Of a stretch of 64,000 nucleotides of DNA, positions 18,001 to 24,178 are shown one piece after another. The notes beneath the pieces were generated by a model. That model worked only from the letters and a program-made list of their open reading frames with translations, was not told the DNA's origin and ran no database searches. The stretch is from Zoogloea sp. GTDB lineage: Bacteria; Pseudomonadota; Gammaproteobacteria; Burkholderiales; Rhodocyclaceae. Both the position numbers and the translations under genes were made by a program. The stretch lies in contig JADJBR010000007.1 of assembly GCA_016703645.1 (NCBI GenBank), positions 744,001 to 808,000 on the forward strand. Direction: 5' to 3'. Position 1 is the stretch's first letter. Each line of letters begins with the position of its first letter.

Positions 18001-19774
18001 TGTTGAGCACCAGGCCATTGCCATCAACGTTGAAATCCAGGAAGCGGTTGTGCGACACGCCTGCGCCGTTGGGCGCAGCAATATTGACAACCTTTGTTCC
18101 ATTGCCCGATAGGCTGATGCTCCCATCCCCGGTCGCCAGCGTGAGTTGAGCCGCCGTTGTACCGTGGTTGATCAGACTCAGCGCATCAATGGTCAGCGGG
18201 CTACCCGAAAGGCTCCCGTCATTGCGGACGCTGGCCAACTTGCCGCCAGCGGCGCCAATGCCCAGCGCGCCCTTGCTGACAAGCGCACCACTCTCCCGAT
18301 TGAGCAGAGTGGCCGCCGGGGAGGCCCCCATCAGGCGGAGAGGACCGTTGGCATGGATCAGCCCCGCGTTGTCGAGATTGCTGCCGAAGTCGGCCTGCAG
18401 TGTCTTGCCCGCGGCGATCACGCCTCTTTCGCCTAACATCAGACTCGCACCACCAATGCCCACATTGCCGTTGCCATAAACCTGGCTGTCGCGCAGCCAC
18501 AGGGCGCCACTCGATTGCAGCACCAGGCTCCCGGCCGCATCGTCGGCCTGGAAAGTTGCACCGTTCGCCTCGATGGAATTCGCCGAAAACTTCAGACTGG
18601 CGCCTCCCCACAGCGCATCGGCGAAAGCCATCGCTCCAGTCGTCTGCGCATCGACACCGGCCGCACCGACCCTCTGCCCGTCTGCCGTGCCCGTGTCCAG
18701 CAGCCTGAAAGCACGCAGCACAAGGTTTCCACGGGCATCCAGGCTTCCTCCGCCTAGCTGGACGTCACCCGAAGCCGTCAAGGCGATGTCGCGCCCGGCA
18801 TGCAACCACTTGCTGCTGTCGGCCAGGTCGATCATCAGGCTGCCGCCATTTGCGACGAGGTCTCGCTGGGCACTAAGGCCCGCACTCAATTCAATCCGGC
18901 CAGCGGCCGTGATGGTGAGGTCGGACCCGAGGGCCGCCATGTTGCCGGCAACGCGCACACCTGCCCCCTGCGCGTTGGCGATCAGGCGAATGCGATCGGC
19001 GTAGATGCCCCCCAATACGCTGCTGTCAATGAGAAATTCCGACGCACCAACTTGGCCGCTGCTGTTGACCGGCACCCCGGCGGTCCGTGACGCATATTCG
19101 AAATTCTGCTGACCGCCGACGATCAGCAGATCACCGACAGTACCCGTGGACGCATCACCGACGTTGATCTGGCCGTCAATGCGCACGCGCCGGGCAAGGA
19201 TGTCGAACGCAGTCTGACGCGAGGCGTCGAGCCCCTTTCCAGAAATCAGAATGTCGCCATCCCGAACGCTGAAGCCGACCAGCGCTCCACCAGCGGAGAA
19301 TCCCGGCGTTCCGGTACTGAGGGTGACGCGGGGGGTATTCACGAAGCCGCAGCCGTTACAGGTGATGCCGTTCGGATTGGCGACAACCACGTCGGCGGCC
19401 GCGCCAAGCACTTCCGTGTAACCGCTCAGTTGGGAGCGGCCGACACCGACAACCTCGTTGACGATCAGGTTCGCCATCCCGCCGCCCAGATTGGCATTGC
19501 CCGCGACAGTGCCACCCAGCCGGGCAGCACTATCGCGCTGCGCATTGTTCAGGATCAGCCCCGCGGACCCGACGTTGAATTGCTGGTACTGGTTGTGGGA
19601 AACACCCGCCGCATTGGGTGCGGCGATATTGACCACTGTCGTCCCCGCAGTCGACTGACCGGTCGTGGTGCGGCCATTGACCGGCGCGATCTGCGCCAGG
19701 CTCTGGAGCGGTATCAGGACAGCGAGGACGCAGGCGGTGATGCGGCGGGACAGGGAAAGGTCTGAACTGATCAT
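6023..19774 (-). CDS. Giant two-partner secretion exoprotein (TpsA, filamentous haemagglutinin-like) with three C-terminal IQM-like repeats
   Basis: A 4583-residue secreted protein in one unbroken frame. A signal peptide (about 1-28, ending SLAQ) leads into a TPS secretion domain with NPNGITCNGCGF near residue 135. A second TPS domain with NPNGITCSGCGF lies near residue 650, so the first ~516-residue module is tandemly duplicated. Long beta-helix repeats follow (residues about 1100-3000), rich in G-N-D turns. From about residue 3050 the protein becomes proline-, serine- and charge-rich, with three ~245-residue repeats of an IQM-like domain (motifs HHSSFLAGEPVSMAGE and SGHYRPT) separated by disordered linkers. 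These linkers hold evenly spaced tyrosine motifs and acidic serine clusters. There are five RGD tripeptides. No CdiA VENN motif or downstream immunity gene is present. It is exported by TpsB, whose gene lies directly upstream. It probably acts at the cell surface as an adhesin or effector; the activity is unknown. Confidence 0.93.
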   Translation of the reverse strand: MISSDLSLSRRITACVLAVLIPLQSLAQIAPVNGRTTTGQSTAGTTVVNIAAPNAAGVSHNQYQQFNVGSAGLILNNAQRDSAARLGGTVAGNANLGGGMANLIVNEVVGVGRSQLSGYTEVLGAAADVVVANPNGITCNGCGFVNTPRVTLSTGTPGFSAGGALVGFSVRDGDILISGKGLDASRQTAFDILARRVRIDGQINVGDASTGTVGDLLIVGGQQNFEYASRTAGVPVNSSGQVGASEFLIDSSVLGGIYADRIRLIANAQGAGVRVAGNMAALGSDLTITAAGRIELSAGLSAQRDLVANGGSLMIDLADSSKWLHAGRDIALTASGDVQLGGGSLDARGNLVLRAFRLLDTGTADGQRVGAAGVDAQTTGAMAFADALWGGASLKFSANSIEANGATFQADDAAGSLVLQSSGALWLRDSQVYGNGNVGIGGASLMLGERGVIAAGKTLQADFGSNLDNAGLIHANGPLRLMGASPAATLLNRESGALVSKGALGIGAAGGKLASVRNDGSLSGSPLTIDALSLINHGTTAAQLTLATGDGSISLSGNGTKVVNIAAPNGAGVSHNRFLDFNVDGNGLVLNNSRIDAVSLLGGGVVANRQLGGSAAGLILNEVVSSNRSQLNGYTEVLGPAAEVVIANPNGITCSGCGFLNTPRVSIVAGTPDWMGGGLNGFTVLGGDVTIGGRGLDATGQSTFDILARTVAVDGQINVGRPAASGSAGSGAVFGNLGIVGGAERFDYLTRSAQALAGAGPAPGFVIDTGRLGGIYADRIGLVATEQGTGVRTAGDLGASGDDLRIAASGRIEVSGQASAARDIRLSGGQIAIDQNSSAKWVYAGRDLQIVTPGGVFLGKGNVAAGGALAIQAGSLEDIGSASDARFATGATSVTVAGSATFDRAVWGGGSFSLLADTLDSRGASFYASDAAAMLDMTASGVLGLGGSALSARGAINLAGEHIALGAQGAVVTDGDVRLRFASAVDNAGTIQAKGGVGLRSASAGGITNRAGAAIISGGSLSVASGGGNLDLVNQGLMAGETVSVVANEVVNRDGGVLQGGSSFNIVANRLSNLGRDAFIMGTTSSTGGTVMNVPTVVNEGQIHTRGDLYFPQLTSLTQRWATGAVEAPMIGAARDLDFNFMSPTVLGVGSLQAGRNLRIAAPALSDNGDFVSVQTSTCDPNFGLCAPPTVVTREWATRTAGGTLSVVVGGDLHLGGGQYVADGDLSLSAAMISLGQQANGQSTANRVGIYGALGSGIVSVQSQDWIKLGNVDLYSGHALSLSTPRPLLVEQEASVQSGTDMALSFGPATGIFHQGQIETRSYLNNAGTLFAGGRTTLSSSAGLPISVDNSGILGGVSALVLGSVAQPADILNQATGQVLGGDFSLVLRDLTNFGLVQDVSSHLSSLSAQNLVNQSGGRILSYDAVGGNGKLDLAADSLENHGLIYSGRSLAEISAGRLINHEGAGIGTGGSLFLTSKAGDTPIVPAAPTLLNLGDIFGLNLFFSYGYVVNGVDPGLTANQGRQRAAIRAVGRIAGTALARMDNFGEMSSQTDDIFLSLYGDFNNRMSAPPTSFGAASPYFGSTRGDYGNTSDSGAKISYTKSGTSEDYYVWTVAVSTRAYQDVIQYFTQDEHFDFTPLAPNVFAGRDLVIRTQGNVNNIGGSLAASRDANITANQFTNQSLDLTRKTFKRLSTDKLSCFTFGPSGEKINDPGCTPKSIEQYDIASSGLNESTTLDSTTTLPAANSLRAVAFAGNSFTFNGNSFSNIGSATAPGTALPPAALQVAGPGAKSSPVVTINGSTSITVNGATVILPTTQNGQFVPVQNSRSRYLVETNPVFGLEAPTLGSDFLAGKLGLDPETLVKRLADANYENYLIQQQILAQTGASLLASAYDSYDMAQLLFTNAADAAKDFKLTYGKALTSEQVAALKEDIVWMVESEVQGQKVLVPVVYLSDATRQSIGSGAQVVSGNGINIDAGTIRNAGASISAGGLVNLKSRGDIENISGRISGSTVVLDARGNVVNRTLTAYRGDADNGRTEIGEIAAITAAKLLYAKAGKDISSQGGRLDSGGDLALDAAGKVNLESLVLENRRTFGRNGSENFSARTGQTALEQTVSARGNIVVRGGGDVNIVGASVRSDEGTTLLRSERGNVNIGVLELKSTQRSAESLNGVGSEGGADGRSRTIATVTGAEEQKSSREVRETTGYGSRVSGKGVVVTTGAGDVNVIGSDLRSGKDGTVIDSARDVNVTAYYDQRSDTRRDELHRQGIATDVNADGVHIGLREKGQIEETTVSSREARTSSLSSDGGVSISAGRTLTNEGTKIRAAGDIVLEAEDIINKAAHNEYATTTARTDYDLRQQAGLSANGSGQSISDAVDGRSKQVNIGTPEAQLRVKVDVTQSTDTTAQSNAVVTDLRAGGNIVVKARNTASDEGSRYDAQQNVVIDAAAYESRAAANTSASAHGDTQTSSTATGGVNLSAQATFNANSSGSSTQSSSTRSKAVVGNIKGGGAVRIRTDKDLTLEGTNVSGEKGVGLTAGGDLKLLQAQDSSDTRSATQSGDARVSVAVSLVGTSGSVGVGAHGREEESRDRQTTGIAGNIKSGSGNVDLVAGRDMTLQGTNIGAKGDVGLDAKGKIDYQAAVSTREKTGRIDGGGGSVDVSYGASGGNKSMGANVSADFDRGRTDYRERTETGGRVNAGGTFTLKSGGDARLQGSEVKAATADVTVGGNLTIESARRTVKEDSSRVSGIVNVGGSKGGGAQMANTGGQAGSSGNSFGADAQVKVDISKQDIERNSNASITTSGRTTLNVKGNATLAGANVEAGGGVKADIGGDLKVESRVDRERVDKTKVTAYAGMAQTEAPKKGRNAGQGSFDKVQDKGGQALNQVGTTGAFTSGEVTKKDNLSVGRASGFSGGSGGLDVSVGGNTTLVGAANQGTDFKTVGSTISSAVETRSKESHQQFRVAGTVSSIAGSDEGKGGTYSANVRTPARRAAPGDSAAPGRGAPGEAPVRPSRRRVEDRAIADDGGGRVAAPRGAPQVRGMASVDLPGARDSNGLPARPNAPRVGEGEGLGRRSAPDMPSPPVRSLSEPALPLRGMGEPSVDRPSPLSASLDARRRDAVADPQGARPQGPMADSGAMPARQPGSDYGNAPGSVRQEPPVNPRNQVDGNYGNAPIGRPPVADGDGVPRRPASDAMDRGVPHNPVADTYANDAGRLRPTVIGNAVAVRSIPEAPAEGNPPRIPDGNDREGVAAPLARQPMGDEVALQPRPAPRIDPEEMVAAAVRHSEQSAAHRRALDSGKSAAEIGAELEPVLRARNDNSGEDKDRAVIRSNVASITRYAEQAEGEGGRQLAVARDLMLRLQESLAGPRVDDEGNHIIPLQPKYVGENVPGLDNWLKQAIKDRGREPDERKAISYFDSPEDRMRNRLVMSDGRLLDANGNSLGDRHLIFVVDRNGNLYATESRPEVIHHSSLLGGEPVSMAGELLFRNGKLSEISSQSGHYRPSEAAFNAFLKRLAGTGMDLEGVGAYHVQVTTNAINGRFDSSIDRTRNLLDAHRAAPAIEAGEHLERSRAASQGVSRIRPASEVQVAPGDDRQPAADSYGNAPNVLGQAAEGASNRPPMRAFVGQHRAIPAVGNEDAYVGIREGAEASVPIPRAQGNAAVGLGDEATGARPRAPSRDDGAPAGDTLPAALIEKSRSHQRNGFGAEDREMARDNIDRIDRLADGEARAALLGRLSRSMETQPRDKNGVPMTPIMPQYIGEDLPGFDSWYKRNIEKTSAPGSARPEGWQARSVKYLTPDERGAYEVKVDRSGKLVYANGVRAGRSPDGRGPLMFVVDGDGRMYAGAMEVGAFHHSSFLAGEPVSMAGELVLNRNGVITEMTNKSGHYRPTTEQYVAFVSTLVNVHGVAPRFAAKHVDISTNERGQMVSGDGTDIYGTVAHATGDMTEVTARVRNVLDIMAEVRAPARARQPRPASNVYESVREDKALPDGYRGGRPAKARPREEEEIPLRRGGARTEPLAPAPTGLAEGSAEVRRKPSNSAYAEVPDIRRGWRESRPGSDSDGEHPLSLRSVDGRRGSNPALGGDVPGGEGAVIRNKSSGNGYAEVPELRRSRSTSLSGSESEGEDVGALTGRRTGPTGARVVRAADGYADPDPSRDRSGGESDAYSDGLGSPRASRSPSMSDTDDSGDEGRPRHLPDYDWARGMPDSPAHIRQQISRFSRVGFAEDDRRLTDATIQRVESMTDRSDQAVLLTRLSETLAPAPLDRQGRPMARLMPQHIGEDVDGFENWFQRNMAETDPAGTALGNWKNSVVKYLTVEERADAEVAMDRSGRLVFVRGDRQGEPPIIGGKAIFVVDAEGRIYAGEPWAGKFHHSSFLAGEPVSMAGEFVLDTQGRLVEITNQSGHYRPTLEQYVSFLRDLAPNLEGRPGIVARAVTLTTNAQGRFAIRSMGDILPDVRRQEGSVEEVAAALSKASAAEREPGKPLPVPQGSLDPKEPRSLRPRAGTDYSEIPDRPPEILPEPPKQAPSNGSLLDDEAWAPRVGTMRFADGEPIRKRAYSRLGGHALPVLLPHFLVSTAAVHRAMRV
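6365..7134 (-). repeat. IQM-like domain repeat C of TpsA
   Basis: Third copy: GFAEDDRRLTDAT, MPQHIGEDVDGFENW, VKYLTVEERADAEV, IFVVDAEGRIYAG, FHHSSFLAGEPVSMAGE, SGHYRPTLEQYVSF. Copies B and C are the closest pair. One RGD tripeptide (VRGDRQ) lies inside this copy. Confidence 0.78.
7905..8694 (-). repeat. IQM-like domain repeat B of TpsA
   Basis: Second copy: GFGAEDREMARDN lead-in, MPQYIGEDLPGFDSW, VKYLTPDERGAYEV, LMFVVDGDGRMYAG, FHHSSFLAGEPVSMAGE, SGHYRPTTEQYVAF. It aligns end to end with repeats A and C. Confidence 0.78.
9116..9845 (-). repeat. IQM-like domain repeat A of TpsA
   Basis: First of three ~245-residue domains. Ordered landmarks are a helical lead-in, PQ/PKYVGE near PGLDNW, LIFVVDRNGNLYA, HHSSLLGGEPVSMAGEL, then SGHYRPSEAAFNAF. 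It is the most diverged of the three copies. Confidence 0.75.
16550..18099 (-). repeat. TPS module copy 2 in tpsA
   Basis: Second copy, with VVNIAAPNGAGVSHN, NPNGITCSGCGF, LGGIYADRI, KWVYAGRD and AVWGGGSF in the same order and spacing. Protein similarity is clear but the DNA has diverged, so the duplication is not recent. Confidence 0.8.
18100..19648 (-). repeat. TPS module copy 1 in tpsA
   Basis: First copy of a ~516-residue module: TPS domain beginning VVNIAAPNAAGVSHN, then NPNGITCNGCGF, LGGIYADRI, KWLHAGRD and ALWGGASL. Each landmark recurs about 1548 bases later in copy 2 at a constant offset. Confidence 0.8.
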
Positions 19775-19798
19775 TGCGGCTTCCAGTACGGGCGACCG

Positions 19799-21539
19799 TC
19801 AAAAGGGCAGGACCAGCCTGACCGAGAACAGATGGTCTTTGGAGGACGTCTTGTCGTCGGACTTGAGGTAGCCTCTCGAAAAAAAGGTCTGGAGGCTGGC
19901 CGCCCCCAGCGTCGCGGAGCAGCCCAAGGTCATGCCCCACGCGCGTCCACCGGGCACACTGTGTTTATTGATGACAGAGCCGAAATCGAGGCCCACATGT
20001 GGCCTGAATGAAACCGGCATCGCCCCCAGACGCCCCGTCATCGGAAGACCGATCTCGTTACGCCAGTAGTAGCCACTGTCGCCGGCCAGGCTGGCGCGCG
20101 TGAAACCCCGCACGGCGTAGGGCCCGGTCACCAGAATCTGCTCACCGGGGAACAGCACTTCAGCCGCATGCTGCGCGTTGAGCGAGCTGGACCAATTGAA
20201 ATCGCGCCCACCCAGCCGGTCGCTGCCAAACACACCCAGGCCAAACTTGAACTTGGTGAACTCCGCGCGAGGAGCCGAGTCGGCGCTGTGCGCCGGATCC
20301 GACATTCCTCCAAGCACCGGCACGCCTCGGGAGACGCCGGCATCAAGGCTGATCAGCCGGCCGTCGCTGACCCGGCTCAGGTTAACGTCCAGGTCCAGAA
20401 CACTTAGGACGCGACTGCTGGTGGCAATCAGCAGATCAGCGATGTAATTATGATTCTCCTTGCGTGCCAGCGTGGCCGACACGGTGAGCTTGTCGGATTG
20501 ATCCCGATATGCAACCCGATCCAGCCTGAACAGGGCCGTCTGACTGTCTCCCTTGCTGACAAAGGATGTCACCTGCCCTCGCACCAGGGTTCGATAGGAA
20601 AAGTCGGTGTAACTCAGGGTTCCCAGCCAGTACCCATAGGGCACGGACACACTGAAGCCGTCGGAGCGACTCATCTTGCTGCCGCGATCTTCTCCGATGC
20701 TTTGCCTGTGGGACAGACTCAGACCGTCATTGATGCCGACCAGATCGTCAAGACCGAGGCTGACTGATCCCTGGTAACGACCGGTCGCCTCGGACCCGCT
20801 ATTGTCGAGGGAGGCGTATCCCGACCAGCGCTTCCTCGCCTCGTTGTTGACCACCACGATCGAATCGCCCGGGGAACTACCCGGGCGGATGTCGATCCGT
20901 GCCGAATTAGAAGAAAGCCGATTGATCTGGTCGATGCCCTGCTCGAAATCCCGCAGGTTCAAGATGGCCCCCGGTCAGCCCCGGAAACGCCGTAGCCGCG
21001 GAAGCGCTGCCCGGAGGCTGGACATCGATCCTTGCAACCAGCCCTTCCAGGACCACTATCCTCAGCACACCCTCGGCAACATCCTGGGGTGGAACGTACG
21101 CCCGGGTGGTAATGTAGCCCCGAGCGGCATACAGATTGGTGAGCTTGGCAAGAACGCCATTGATCATCGTGGACGTGACGCACTTGCCGACGACCGCTTG
21201 GCGCACGTCGGCAAGCTCGGCTTCCGAGAGACGGGTTGCGCCTGTCAACATCAACGAACCTACGTCCACGCAGCGGGAGTCCCTTTGGTCCTCGTCCCCG
21301 GAGGGAGGAATCAACATCGGCGCTTCGCCGCCGGGACGCTGGCGTTTCAACGCCTCGCTCCCGCGGCGCTGACGTTCGTATTGTTCCTGCTCGCGCAGTA
21401 TCCGGGCTCCCTCCTGGATCGCCTGGTTGACGTCGCCCGGCAGTGGCACCTGAGCTTGTCCGGCCAACGGCATGGCCAGCACAGACGTGACAAGACATGC
21501 ACCGCATACCACCTTGACATGTTGCGATGATTCAGTCAT
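19799..21539 (-). pseudogene. TpsB outer-membrane transporter (FhaC/ShlB/HecB family), interrupted by a one-base frameshift
   Basis: TpsB is an Omp85-type beta-barrel that exports its TpsA partner. The N-terminal part (start ATG 21539, ribosome site AGGAAG, signal peptide to about residue 31) carries the POTRA region with CVDVGSLMLTGATRLSE and ends in the wrong frame after PGLTGG. The remaining POTRA2 and barrel continue in the next frame from about 20968, with the VRGF motif (AVRGFTRASLAGDSGYYWRN) and a terminal phenylalanine (RLVLPF). Removing one C from the C5 run at 20968-20972 joins the two into one 579-residue protein of normal family length. As read, the gene is broken. A sequencing error, a slippery tract and a true mutation all remain possible. 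It is the first gene of the tpsB-tpsA operon, and tpsA starts 24 bases after its stop. Confidence 0.88.
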
Positions 21540-21674
21540 GAGGGCTTCCTGATTGGGTCCGATGCTAAGCGGCGGCAAGACAGACCCTCGCCTGAGGGAG
21601 CCCGCGGTGAATGTCCGTCCGGACGAAATGCCGGAGAATCCAAGGCGATGCTAGTCGCACGGCACTGCACCCCA

Positions 21675-21696
21675 CAACCGTACCGTAGTACAGTTG
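21675..21696. promoter_or_regulatory. 22-bp palindrome between tpsB and the LuxR-type regulator
   Basis: CAAC-n-GTAC-nnnn-GTAC-n-GTTG is an almost perfect dyad in the 191-bp divergent gap between the transporter gene and the response regulator. Size and symmetry fit an operator for a dimeric LuxR/NarL-type protein, so the adjacent regulator is the natural candidate. The binding partner is inferred. Confidence 0.55.
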
Positions 21697-21730
21697 TATG
21701 CCGTCTACCTGGGCGGGAGAATCACTGCCA

Positions 21731-22339
21731 ATGACAAACTGCTCGCTGCTGTTCATCGACGACCACCCGCTTTTCCGCCAAGGTCTGGTCTTTGCGCTTG
21801 GTGCAGCAATCCCGGATATGGCGATTCGTGATGTCGGATCGCTGGAAGAAGCACTGGGCGTACTTGATCGTCACGAGATCGATCTTGTCCTGTCGGATTA
21901 CCGCCTCGAGATGGGTGATGGCATTGACGCCATTCGACGGATCAGGCTGAAGTTTCCGAGCATTGCCTGCGGCATCCTGTGCGCGGACATCACCCCGCAG
22001 CTCTCCCGGCAGGCCCGTGAATGCGGTGCCGTGGCTTTGCTGTCAAAGAACCGGGATGTACCGTCTCTCGTTGAAGCAATCACTATCGTCTTTGACGGGG
22101 GCTGTGTTTTCGATGATCTTCCAGACCACCTCCACCTTGGCGATGTCCGGCTCTCGGATCGACGATTGGAGATCCTCCGCCTCGCAGCCTATGGAAACTC
22201 GAACAAAGAAATCGCCCGGCAACTGAACGTCACAGAGCGCACAATCAAGGATCACTGGTCGCAAATACTGGCCCAGCTATCGGCATCCAACCGGACTCAA
22301 GCCGTTTCCCTGGCCCTGCAATACGGACTGATCGAGTAA
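21731..22339 (+). CDS. LuxR/NarL-family response regulator
   Basis: A 202-residue two-domain regulator. The receiver (1-120) has the acidic pair DD at 10-11, the phosphoacceptor Asp at residue 56 (LVLSDYRLEMGDG) and the conserved Lys in LLSKNRD. The C-terminal LuxR helix-turn-helix (about 135-198) shows LRLAAYGNSNKEIARQLNVT and ERTIKDHW. The ATG at 21731 is used because it starts right before the first strand and has GGGAG upstream. The next gene, a hybrid kinase, starts one base after its stop, so the two are co-expressed. It lies divergent from tpsBA across a palindromic site and probably controls that locus. Confidence 0.88.
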   Translation: MTNCSLLFIDDHPLFRQGLVFALGAAIPDMAIRDVGSLEEALGVLDRHEIDLVLSDYRLEMGDGIDAIRRIRLKFPSIACGILCADITPQLSRQARECGAVALLSKNRDVPSLVEAITIVFDGGCVFDDLPDHLHLGDVRLSDRRLEILRLAAYGNSNKEIARQLNVTERTIKDHWSQILAQLSASNRTQAVSLALQYGLIE

Positions 22340-22340
22340 A

Positions 22341-24086
22341 GTGCCCAGAACACAGACCATCGGCGAGCAGCTGGTCCGCAGCGACGCGCTGCACGACTAC
22401 TTTCGCCAGGGGCCTGCTACGGCACTGATGGTCAGCATTGTCTCCACGATGGTGTCACTGCGTCTTTGGGCAATTGCTCCCCACGATGAGGTGGGCCTGT
22501 GGGTCGGCTCACTGATCGGGCTGCAGATCGTCCGCCTTTTACTCAGCCTCGGATTTCGACGCCGCGAGAGATCGCCGGAGGAGACCCGCAACTGGGGCAT
22601 TGCCGCCACGGTCCTGTCGGTATGCCTGGGTTTGGTCCTCAGCCTGGGGGCGATCTGGTTCAGTCGTGACTCATCTGTTCCGGACCAGATATTCATTCTG
22701 TTCGTATTGGGCGGCTTCTCCGCCGGAAGTCTGACCATCAACGCCTTCCACCCACCGGCAATGTATGCCTTCATCACCCTGAGCATCGGGCCCTATGCCG
22801 TCTATCAGTTCAATCAGGCTACCCCGGTGGCCCTCTACACTGCCAGCGGTCTGATCATCTACATAGTGTATATGTCGATTGCCGGAAGCCAGCAAGCCAG
22901 GACTATCCAGACCAGCATCCGGCTGCGCCACGAAAACTGGGAACTCGTCAGCCAGCTTCAACGCCAGGCGATCGCGCTAAACGAGGCAAATACCGAAAAG
23001 ACGAGGTTCTTTGCCGCAGCCAGCCACGATCTGCGCCAGCCGCTGCATGCCTTGGGCCTCTATGCTTCCTTACTGCGCCAGCAGATGTTACCCGTATTGA
23101 GCCAGGGTCTGGCGGCACGCATTTCAAGTTGTGTTGACAGCCTTGACGAGTTGTTCGCGACGATTCTCGACGTCTCCCACGCCGAATCCACCGACCATCA
23201 ACCCGTCGTTACTTCCGTCAAGGCACAGAGCGTGATCGACAGGATTCTCGTCCAGAACTCGCCGGCAGCGGAGGCCAAGGGCCTTGCCCTGCGCAACGTC
23301 CGCAGCAGTCTGGCCCTGCGCTGCAATCGGGCCGTACTAGAGCGGATCCTCAGCAACCTCGTTTCCAATGCCATCCGCAACACGCACACGGGTGGAATCG
23401 TCATCGGCATGCGCCGACACGGCAAGCATGCGCAGATCCGGGTGATCGATACCGGGGTCGGAATTCCGACGGATAAACTGAACCGCATCTTCGACGAGTT
23501 CTACCAAGTGGAGCGTACCTCCAATGGTCGGAGCCAGGGACTGGGGCTGGGGTTATCCATCGTCAAACGCCTCTGCGACACCATGGCATACCGCCTCACC
23601 GTCATATCCAAACCCGGTATCGGTAGCTGCTTTTCCATCGACATTCCCATCGCCACGCTGCAGGACCGAATGGACGACGGGCAGAGGCAAGCGGCGACCG
23701 CCCCCGTGCCGGAAATCGGTGGCAGCGTGCTTCTGGTTGACGATGACCCAGCCATCCGCGATGCGATGGAGCTGGTATTCGACGACTGGAACGTTGAGGC
23801 CACCTTCTTCAGCACAGCCGAAGAAGGCCTGGATGCCATCGCCGAAACCCCCGGGCGCTGGCAGCATTTCATTCTGGATTACCGCTTGGGAGACGGCATG
23901 AATGGTCTGCAACTGGCCGTGGCACTCCTAGAGCGTGCCGTCAGACCGGAGAGCATCATGCTCCTTACCGGCGAATTGGAAGGACCTCACCTTGCCGAGG
24001 CAAGGAAACTCGGCCTCACGGTGCTGCAGAAGCCCATCAAGGCCTTGCGGCTGCGGGCCTTCTTGAGCGCTCATCCCGAAGCATAG
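22341..24086 (+). CDS. Hybrid sensor histidine kinase with C-terminal receiver
   Basis: A 581-residue membrane sensor starting at GTG. Residues about 25-195 form six or so membrane helices with no large periplasmic domain, so it probably senses a membrane or cytoplasmic signal. HisKA contains the phospho-accepting His at 229 (AAASHDLRQPLHALGLY); the ATPase domain shows N (NLVSNAI), IDTGVGIP and GLGLGLSIV. A receiver domain begins near residue 465 (LLVDDDPAIRD), with Asp 513 (FILDYRLGDG) and Lys in LQKPI. It probably phosphorylates the preceding LuxR-type regulator. The gene ends at a strong bidirectional terminator. Confidence 0.92.
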   Translation: MPRTQTIGEQLVRSDALHDYFRQGPATALMVSIVSTMVSLRLWAIAPHDEVGLWVGSLIGLQIVRLLLSLGFRRRERSPEETRNWGIAATVLSVCLGLVLSLGAIWFSRDSSVPDQIFILFVLGGFSAGSLTINAFHPPAMYAFITLSIGPYAVYQFNQATPVALYTASGLIIYIVYMSIAGSQQARTIQTSIRLRHENWELVSQLQRQAIALNEANTEKTRFFAAASHDLRQPLHALGLYASLLRQQMLPVLSQGLAARISSCVDSLDELFATILDVSHAESTDHQPVVTSVKAQSVIDRILVQNSPAAEAKGLALRNVRSSLALRCNRAVLERILSNLVSNAIRNTHTGGIVIGMRRHGKHAQIRVIDTGVGIPTDKLNRIFDEFYQVERTSNGRSQGLGLGLSIVKRLCDTMAYRLTVISKPGIGSCFSIDIPIATLQDRMDDGQRQAATAPVPEIGGSVLLVDDDPAIRDAMELVFDDWNVEATFFSTAEEGLDAIAETPGRWQHFILDYRLGDGMNGLQLAVALLERAVRPESIMLLTGELEGPHLAEARKLGLTVLQKPIKALRLRAFLSAHPEA

Positions 24087-24116
24087 GGCACATACGAACG
24101 CCCGCTACACCACCGG

Positions 24117-24153
24117 AAAACGGCCTGCAAGCACCGCCTGCAGGCCGTTTTTT
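24117..24153. terminator. Bidirectional intrinsic terminator between the hybrid kinase and pntB
   Basis: AACGGCCTGCA and TGCAGGCCGTT form a perfect 11-bp stem with a nine-base loop, followed by six T on the plus strand and preceded by four A (T on the minus strand). It sits in the gap between two converging genes and can stop transcription from both sides. Confidence 0.88.
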
Positions 24154-24178
24154 CCGTTTCAGGGCAGCATCCGGAGAA

